A stretch of DNA of 18,645 nucleotides from JANQRV01 sp964533785 (lineage in GTDB: Bacteria; Bacteroidota; Bacteroidia; Chitinophagales; Saprospiraceae), in NCBI GenBank assembly GCA_964533785.1, contig CAZHNG010000103.1, positions 1 through 18,645 on the forward strand, given 5' to 3'. Of this stretch, positions 13,351-18,645 are shown one piece after another. Numbering within the stretch: position 1 is the first letter of the stretch; the number at the start of each line of letters is the position of its first letter. A program made the translations under genes and the position numbers. The notes below the pieces were generated by a model. It ran no database searches. It worked only from the letters and a program-made list of their open reading frames with translations, and was not told the DNA's origin.

Positions 13351-16300
13351 ATGCAAGGTAAAGGAGTAATTAAGTTCTTCCTTGTGGTGATGACCATAGT
13401 AACAGTCGGGCAGTACCTATTTATACTGCCTACGCGTAAAGTCGAAAATGCGGCGGAAAAATATGCGAGTGAAAAGGTTACATCCATTGAAGACGAAGCG
13501 GAGAGGAATGCAGTATTCAAGTCAGCCAGAACGGCTTTCCTGGATTCTATGTCTTCTGAAACAGTATTTGAGATCCCGTTCATCAAATCTTGGAATTACC
13601 AGGAACTGAAAGCTCAGCAATTGGCCTTTGGTTTGGATTTGCAGGGAGGAATGAGTGTCGTATTGCAAGTAGACTTAAGAGGGTTCATCGAAGCATTGGC
13701 CAACAATAGCAAGGATCCAACTTTTTTAGCAGCCTTAGATAAAGCAAGCGAAGCTCAGAAAACCGCTCAATCGGACTACGTAACGCTTTTTGCGAGAGCT
13801 TTTGATGAATTGACGGAGACCAAGACCCTAGCTTCGATCTTTTCCAGGAACGAAGCGTTGCGGTCAGAAATTAATACGGCTACACCCGACGGAGAGGTCG
13901 TGAGGATCATTCGTGAAAAAGCAGACGAAACGGTTGACCTGACCTTCAAACTGCTTAAAGAGCGTATCGATAAGTTGGGGGTTGCTCAACCGAACGTTTC
14001 CCTGGATGCGGGAAGGGATTTGATTTTGGTGGAATTACCCGGCGTGGATAACCCGGAACGTGCCCGTACCTTTCTGCAGGCGGCCGCAAAATTGGAATTT
14101 TGGGATGTGCACCGGATTAGTGACCAAGGTATCAGCCAGGCTTTTATAACGGCAAATGATAGATTGTCAAAATCTGTAGGTTCCGGTCCGATCGAACCCG
14201 AAATGGTGATTGATACTACGTTTGCCACCGATTCGTTGGGTAATGAAATTCCCGGTCAAATTGTTAGAATTGATACCTTTCCATCCAATCAAATACAAAC
14301 TGATCAAGGGCCATTGTTCGAGGTGTTTGCCTTAAACACCGGAGGTCTGTATAGCCCGGCAGTAATTGGTACGGCGAGAGGAAACCAACGAAGATTGATC
14401 GATACCCTACTGGCTAGGCCAGAAGTCGCTCCGCTCTTTAAAAATATGAAATTAAGGTGGTCTAAGGATCCCGTAAAAGACTTGGAAACCGGAGAAGAAA
14501 CGGATAATTATGAGCTTTTCGCCCTTAAGTTAAATCGGGGGTCTGATGAACCGCCTCTAACGGGAGAACACGTTATTGACGCCTTTTCGAGTCCGGACCC
14601 GCAGACGGGAGAGGTTGGTGTTTCTTTGTCCATGGATCCGGTCGGTACCCGTATTTGGGGCAATATGACCACGCAAGCCGCCCAGGATAATAATCGGGAA
14701 ATTGCCATTTTGCTGGACGATGAGGTCGTTTCAGCTCCTAGAGTGAATACACCCATTACCGATGGCCGGTCTTTGATCTCGGGTAGTTTTACGGTTCAGG
14801 AAGGAAAAGATTTAGCGAATATTTTGCAGATCGGTAAGTTACCCGCTGAAACAAAGAGTATACAGGAGTCTCTGGTAGGCCCTTATCTGGGGGCTGAAAA
14901 TATCCGTCGGAGTATTAATGCTTTAGTCATCGGGTTTGTACTGGTACTGGGCTTTATGATCCTTTATTACGGTGGAGCGGGTATTGTGTCGATCCTGGCC
15001 TTGTTGCTCAACCTGTTCTTTATTTCAGGTGCCTTGGCTTCTTTCGGTACGGTGCTGACCCTGGCGGGTATCGCGGGTATCGTCTTAACGATCGGTATGG
15101 CGGTAGATGCCAACGTAATTATTTTCGAAAGGATCCGGGAAGAGTTAAGGGAAGGTAAAACCTTATTGATGGCGGTAGCTGATGGGTTTAAAAATTCCTA
15201 TTCCGCTATTTTGGATGCGAACGTTACCACATTCCTGACGGCGGGAGTGCTTTTCTACTTTGGCCTAGGTCCTATCAAGGGTTTTGCAGTGGTGTTGATG
15301 ATCGGTGTCGCCTTTTCGTTGTTTACCGCTGTTTTAGTCGGGCGCCTGATTATTGATAATTGGATCCGTAAGCGGGATATGACCTTTTGGACCGGGTTTT
15401 CAAAAAATGCTTTTGCCAACCTCAGCATCGACTGGTTAAGTAAGACCAGAACGGCTTATGTATTTTCCGGGATCATCATATTGCTTGGTATTGGTTCCTT
15501 CTTTTTAAGAGGGTTTGAATTAGGGGTAGATTTCAAAGGCGGATATGCTTATAATATTGCTTTTGAGGAAAATATTTCAATTGATGCCGCAGCCTTACGC
15601 AATAGCCTAGCACAAGCCTTTGCGGATGAAAACGGCAATGAAAACTCGCCTATAGTCAAGGAGGTAGATACTAAAAATACCTATAGTGTGGTAACCGATT
15701 ATCTGGTAGATAACACCGATGATGATGCCGCAGACCGAGTAATGGCTCAATTATACCAAGGTGTCAATGCTATTGCTGGCGGTAATATCGATCTGGAACA
15801 GTTCAAAGATCCGGATGGAATCGGTACCCATGTCATTAGTTCTTTTAAAGTGCTACCTACTATTGCGGATGACATCAAGCAAACTTCCGTTTATGCAGCC
15901 ATTTTTGCGCTATTACTCATCTTTTTGTACATCTTTATTCGCTTTAGCAAGTGGCAGTATAGTATGGGAGCCGTTGCCGCCTTATTCCACGATGTATTGG
16001 TCGTATTAGGGGTGTTCTCCTTGTTGCATGGGGTATTACCATTTGCCATGGAAATTAACCAGGAGTTTATTGCGGCAATCTTAACGGTGATCGGTTATTC
16101 CATCAACGATACCGTAGTCGTATTTGACCGGATCAGGGAATACGCCAATATTTACGTACAAAAATCTAAAAAGGAAATCATTAACCTGGCGATCAACAGC
16201 ACGGTAAGTAGAACGGTTATTACCTCTTTAACAACCTTGTTTGTGGTGTTAATATTGTTTGTATTTGGCGGCACCAGTATCAAAGGCTTTGCTTTTGCCA

Positions 16301-16443
16301 TATTGGTGGGGATATTGATCGGTACCTATTCTTCTATCTTCGTTGCAACTCCGGTAATGTCAGATCTTTCCGGTGAGTTCAGTAAAGATGGTAAGAGAGG
16401 GGAGAAGAAAAGATTTTCTAAGAAATTGGAAAAAGTAAGGTAG
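13351..16443 (+). CDS. secDF: Protein translocase SecDF, fused subunits
   Basis: SecD and SecF use the proton-motive force to help SecYEG complete protein export. Here they are one chain of about 1030 residues, as is usual in Bacteroidota. From the ATG at 13351, membrane span 1 is at about 6-26, followed by the motif FGLDLQGG (93-100) and a large periplasmic region. Spans lie from about 520, and GMAVDANVIIFERIREE (582-598) contains the conserved charged Asp586. The SecF half begins near 690 with its first span, GVDFKGG (725-731), then a second span cluster and IGYSINDTVVVFDRIREY (914-931). An in-frame ATG at 13264 would add 29 residues but lies upstream of the -7 element. The C-terminal tail is strongly basic. 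Confidence 0.96.
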   Translation: MQGKGVIKFFLVVMTIVTVGQYLFILPTRKVENAAEKYASEKVTSIEDEAERNAVFKSARTAFLDSMSSETVFEIPFIKSWNYQELKAQQLAFGLDLQGGMSVVLQVDLRGFIEALANNSKDPTFLAALDKASEAQKTAQSDYVTLFARAFDELTETKTLASIFSRNEALRSEINTATPDGEVVRIIREKADETVDLTFKLLKERIDKLGVAQPNVSLDAGRDLILVELPGVDNPERARTFLQAAAKLEFWDVHRISDQGISQAFITANDRLSKSVGSGPIEPEMVIDTTFATDSLGNEIPGQIVRIDTFPSNQIQTDQGPLFEVFALNTGGLYSPAVIGTARGNQRRLIDTLLARPEVAPLFKNMKLRWSKDPVKDLETGEETDNYELFALKLNRGSDEPPLTGEHVIDAFSSPDPQTGEVGVSLSMDPVGTRIWGNMTTQAAQDNNREIAILLDDEVVSAPRVNTPITDGRSLISGSFTVQEGKDLANILQIGKLPAETKSIQESLVGPYLGAENIRRSINALVIGFVLVLGFMILYYGGAGIVSILALLLNLFFISGALASFGTVLTLAGIAGIVLTIGMAVDANVIIFERIREELREGKTLLMAVADGFKNSYSAILDANVTTFLTAGVLFYFGLGPIKGFAVVLMIGVAFSLFTAVLVGRLIIDNWIRKRDMTFWTGFSKNAFANLSIDWLSKTRTAYVFSGIIILLGIGSFFLRGFELGVDFKGGYAYNIAFEENISIDAAALRNSLAQAFADENGNENSPIVKEVDTKNTYSVVTDYLVDNTDDDAADRVMAQLYQGVNAIAGGNIDLEQFKDPDGIGTHVISSFKVLPTIADDIKQTSVYAAIFALLLIFLYIFIRFSKWQYSMGAVAALFHDVLVVLGVFSLLHGVLPFAMEINQEFIAAILTVIGYSINDTVVVFDRIREYANIYVQKSKKEIINLAINSTVSRTVITSLTTLFVVLILFVFGGTSIKGFAFAILVGILIGTYSSIFVATPVMSDLSGEFSKDGKRGEKKRFSKKLEKVR

Positions 16444-16445
16444 GT

Positions 16446-16496
16446 GAGAAATGAGGAACAAGAATTGAGAAACCTCAATTCTTATTCCTCATTCTT
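16446..16496. terminator. Bidirectional hairpin between secDF and lytT-type gene
   Basis: Arms at 16450-16469 and 16474-16493 pair at 19 of 20 positions (one C/A mismatch) around the loop AAAC. It occupies almost the entire 57-bp gap between the secDF stop and the stop of the minus-strand regulator. Neither side has a long pure T tract, but the very long stem and the convergent location suit a shared terminator. The words GAGGAA and GAATTGAG also suggest a repeat origin. Confidence 0.6.
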
Positions 16497-16500
16497 CAAA

Positions 16501-17220
16501 CTATAACCTGTTATCATTTACGATGGCTAACAATTCATCCCTATAATTCTTGCCAATGGGAATATGCTTTGCCTGTCCTTTTTCTATCACTTCGACCATG
16601 TTACCTACGATAGCATTGATCTTATTTAAATTGACGATATAGGAGCGGTGTATACGCCTGAATATGTGGGAAGGTAATTTTGCTTCGAGGCTTTTCATGG
16701 TTTGGAGGGTGATAACCCGGTTGTCATTCATCCTGATGATCACATAGTCTTTCAGCCCTTCGATGTAGATGACTTCATTAAAGTTCACCTTCACCAGTTT
16801 TTTATCTGCTTTCACAAAGATGTACTCCGAATGAGTATCTGCGTTTTTATTGGCCTCTTCCCCCAGGTTAGTTTGTTCAAGTACTTTGTTAATGGCTTTG
16901 ATAAAGCGTTCAAGCGAAATAGGTTTCAGTAGGTAATCTACGGCATTTAGTTCAAACCCTTCCAACGCATAATTGGGATAGGCCGTGGTAAAAATGACCT
17001 TGGGCGGATTGGTAAGGGTTTTTAAAAAGTCAATTCCTGTTAGTTGCGGCATTTGTATATCAAGTAGAATAAGGTCGATTTGGTTTTTTTTAAGCATTTC
17101 ATTCGCCTCAAGTGCATTGCCGCATTTGCCTGCTAAATGGAGTTCGGGAAGTTTTTCAACATAGGTTTCCAGGACATCTTGTGCCAAAGGTTCGTCGTCG
17201 ACGATTAGTACGTTTATCAT
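16501..17220 (-). CDS. LytT-type response regulator (REC-LytTR)
   Basis: The 239-residue protein has a receiver domain at about 1-115, with acidic pocket Asp8/Asp9, phosphoacceptor Asp54 in LLLDIQMP, Thr78/79 in FTTAY and Lys99 in LLKP. A LytTR DNA-binding domain lies at about 132-236, with FVKADKKLVKVNFNEVIYIEGLKDYVII and FRRIHRSYIVNLNKI, then IGKNYRDELL. LytTR domains bind DNA through beta strands and usually control surface, biofilm or transport genes; the targets here are unknown. The gene follows the LytS-type kinase gene with a 10-bp gap, so the two form one two-component operon. It converges on secDF. Confidence 0.94.
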   Translation of the reverse strand: MINVLIVDDEPLAQDVLETYVEKLPELHLAGKCGNALEANEMLKKNQIDLILLDIQMPQLTGIDFLKTLTNPPKVIFTTAYPNYALEGFELNAVDYLLKPISLERFIKAINKVLEQTNLGEEANKNADTHSEYIFVKADKKLVKVNFNEVIYIEGLKDYVIIRMNDNRVITLQTMKSLEAKLPSHIFRRIHRSYIVNLNKINAIVGNMVEVIEKGQAKHIPIGKNYRDELLAIVNDNRL

Positions 17221-17230
17221 AATGATAGTT

Positions 17231-18295
17231 TTAATTCAGATTAATGTTTAAGGTTACCGCGTAGCTTTTGGGCTTATTGGTGATCTCCAGTTTATAATTA
17301 TTGGGGTATAAGATATTCAATCTTCTTTTGACGTTCACTAAACCGATTCCACCACTTTTACGGTTGGGGTGCAAGACGGGGCTGGTTTCCGGTTTGCTGT
17401 TTTCGATGTAAAAATGTACCTTTTGGTAATCTACGATCAGTTTTATATTAACAAACCCTCGGGAAATGTGGTTGTTTAGCCCGTGTTTAAAACTGTTTTC
17501 AAGGAAAGGAATAAACATTAACGGTGCAATTTTCTGCTCGCTTACATTACCCTCTACCTGGAATTTAATTTCAATATCTTTTCCCTGTCGCAGCCTTTCA
17601 AGGTCGAGATAATTTCGAATGTATTTGATCTCTTTGCTGAGCAAGACTTGCTTTTCATTACACTCATAAAGCATGTAGCGCATCATTTCGGATAGTTTAA
17701 TCACGATCTCAGGTGCCTTATCTGATTTTTTGAGGGTTAATGCATATAAATTGTTCAAGGTATTGAAAAGGAAATGAGGATTGATCTGGGATTTTAAGAA
17801 ATTGAGTTCGGACTGCATGGTTTGCGTTTGCAGCTCTTGCTTTTCTCTCAGATTCCTCAACCAATCTGAAATAATTTTAAATACCGTTGAGATCAATCCT
17901 ACAAAAAAGGTGATAATGAAGTAAAAGTCTTTATTGTTAATCAATTCTACTTGCATTTCCGGGTACCCGGAAAATTTGAAATACAAAGTGATGATTTTGA
18001 TCGGGGTAATGATGATGGCTGCAAAGAACAAAAAGGTGATGTAGGAGACGAAACGTTTTTTGGTGAGATAAGTCGGTATTAAGTAAAATAGATTTAAATA
18101 CACGATAATACCGTAGAAAAAGAGATTAATGATCTCATTACCTAAAGTAAAAAAGAAACTGCCGCCTGTACTTTCCATTTCCACGAAAGTAAACAGCAGC
18201 AATAATATTAACCAAAATACACTGTGGTAGACAATACGCTGGGAAACAAAATCAAAGACCCTGTTTGCCAGTGTTTCTGTTAAGACCTTATTCAT
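17231..18295 (-). CDS. LytS-type sensor histidine kinase
   Basis: The 354-residue protein has four predicted membrane spans (about 23-40, 53-75, 82-105 and 123-143) without a recognisable extracellular sensor domain. A short coiled segment (about 148-168) then leads into the His_kinase family domain, with phosphoacceptor His174 in QINPHFLFNTLNNLYAL. The ATP-binding part has the N box PFLENSFKHGLNN near 262-274 and the glycine motif SGGIGLVNVKRRL near 316-328. It should autophosphorylate on His174 and pass phosphate to the regulator encoded 10 bp downstream. With only short loops between spans, the signal may lie in the membrane; this is inference. Confidence 0.93.
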   Translation of the reverse strand: MNKVLTETLANRVFDFVSQRIVYHSVFWLILLLLFTFVEMESTGGSFFFTLGNEIINLFFYGIIVYLNLFYLIPTYLTKKRFVSYITFLFFAAIIITPIKIITLYFKFSGYPEMQVELINNKDFYFIITFFVGLISTVFKIISDWLRNLREKQELQTQTMQSELNFLKSQINPHFLFNTLNNLYALTLKKSDKAPEIVIKLSEMMRYMLYECNEKQVLLSKEIKYIRNYLDLERLRQGKDIEIKFQVEGNVSEQKIAPLMFIPFLENSFKHGLNNHISRGFVNIKLIVDYQKVHFYIENSKPETSPVLHPNRKSGGIGLVNVKRRLNILYPNNYKLEITNKPKSYAVTLNINLN

Positions 18296-18645
18296 TCAAC
18301 GTCTTCCTTTTCTCATGTGCTTTAAAATAAACCAATCATTCCTAAATTTACTAATAAATTGGATAAAAGGCCTGTTCGGGTAGATGAGTTGATGATGTTG
18401 TAGTACGATCAGTGAAGGAATAGTCCTTTACTACCATACTTAGGTCTATCGTATTTGCTCTACTGTGTTTCTACACACGATTTCTACTTTTATTGTACTT
18501 GTGCAGTAATTTCTCATGTAGACTTACACGTAGAAAAAATCGCCACAAAGCCGATAGCTATCGGCTTAAAACACAAAATTGCACTAATCATTTTTGTGAG
18601 GATTTTGAGCTTTTGTGTTTTGGTGGCAACCCACGTACGTTTCAC
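18296..18645. other. Upstream region of the two-component operon
   Basis: This 350-bp stretch at the window edge has no gene. No TAnnTTTG match was found on the minus strand for the kinase gene. TTTCTAC (around 18467-18473) and GTAGAAA (around 18530-18536) form a loose inverted repeat. The fold-back element at 18542-18627 occupies the last third. Confidence 0.45.
18542..18627. repeat. Nested fold-back element with 20-bp palindrome
   Basis: AAGCCGATAGCTATCGGCTT (18548-18567) is a perfect palindrome. Next to it, AAAACACAAAA (18568-18578) is the exact reverse complement of 18611-18621, and outer GCCAC (18542-18546) pairs with GTGGC (18623-18627). CACAAAA (18572-18578) can alternatively pair with TTTTGTG at 18592-18598. 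The left arm reads like the right arm with the palindrome inserted in it. The CACAAAR wording recalls intergenic repeats I associate with Bacteroidota, from memory. Confidence 0.65.

Noticed and set aside
1..18645. tRNA, rRNA, CRISPR array, insertion sequence or prophage
   Set aside because: No cloverleaf, rRNA signature, regularly spaced repeats, transposase or phage protein could be seen in any gap or frame.

Overview
The window looks like a chromosomal, mostly core-genome segment of a Bacteroidota bacterium, probably near Saprospiria (Saprospiraceae/Lewinella-like); that family-level placement is an impression from the proteins and was not tested. Supporting signs are a fused SecDF of about 1030 residues, ClpC with a UVR segment, several short lipoproteins, almost no Shine-Dalgarno sequences, and several promoters of the Bacteroidota type (TTTG, 17-23 bp, TAnnTTTG). 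I see no rRNA, tRNA, CRISPR array, transposase or phage gene.

Layout. 1-2500: a small membrane protein (264-833, +), a minus-strand pair of a NadR-like P-loop kinase and a small conserved protein (1805-979, overlapping by 4 bp), and an acidic protein of unknown function (1902-2483, +). 2615-3508: the ribosome-assembly GTPase Era. 3560-5006: a minus-strand operon of two thioredoxin-fold lipoproteins with a clear promoter, ending in a long structured 3' region and an intrinsic terminator. 5168-5764: a bifunctional-nuclease-family protein with a UVR tail, divergent from the thioredoxin operon. 5770-6840: a small lipoprotein and a single-domain STAS protein, both on the minus strand.

7498-11593 is a plus-strand run of housekeeping genes: clpC, then infC-rpmI-rplT (IF3, L35, L20). 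infC starts at TTG with an in-frame stop just upstream, and rpmI has its own promoter-like site. A small lipoprotein (12121-11615, -) converges on rplT, followed by an SSAT-like GNAT acetyltransferase (12441-12887, +). The gap 12888-13350 contains a promoter-like site, about 230 bp without a gene and a strong UUCG terminator, which together suggest a small RNA; the true secDF start and its promoter follow. secDF (13351-16443, +) converges on a LytT/LytS-type two-component pair (18295-16501, -) across a 20-bp-arm hairpin.

The coding content is ordinary. The parts worth a second look are noncoding: the candidate RNA at 12950-13180, the structured 3' end of the thioredoxin operon at 3560-3691, the clpC leader with short reading frames, the hairpin between rpmI and rplT, and several fold-back or degenerate repeats (12137-12273, 13183-13258, 16446-16496, 18542-18627). 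Promoter and start calls are by eye from consensus matches.
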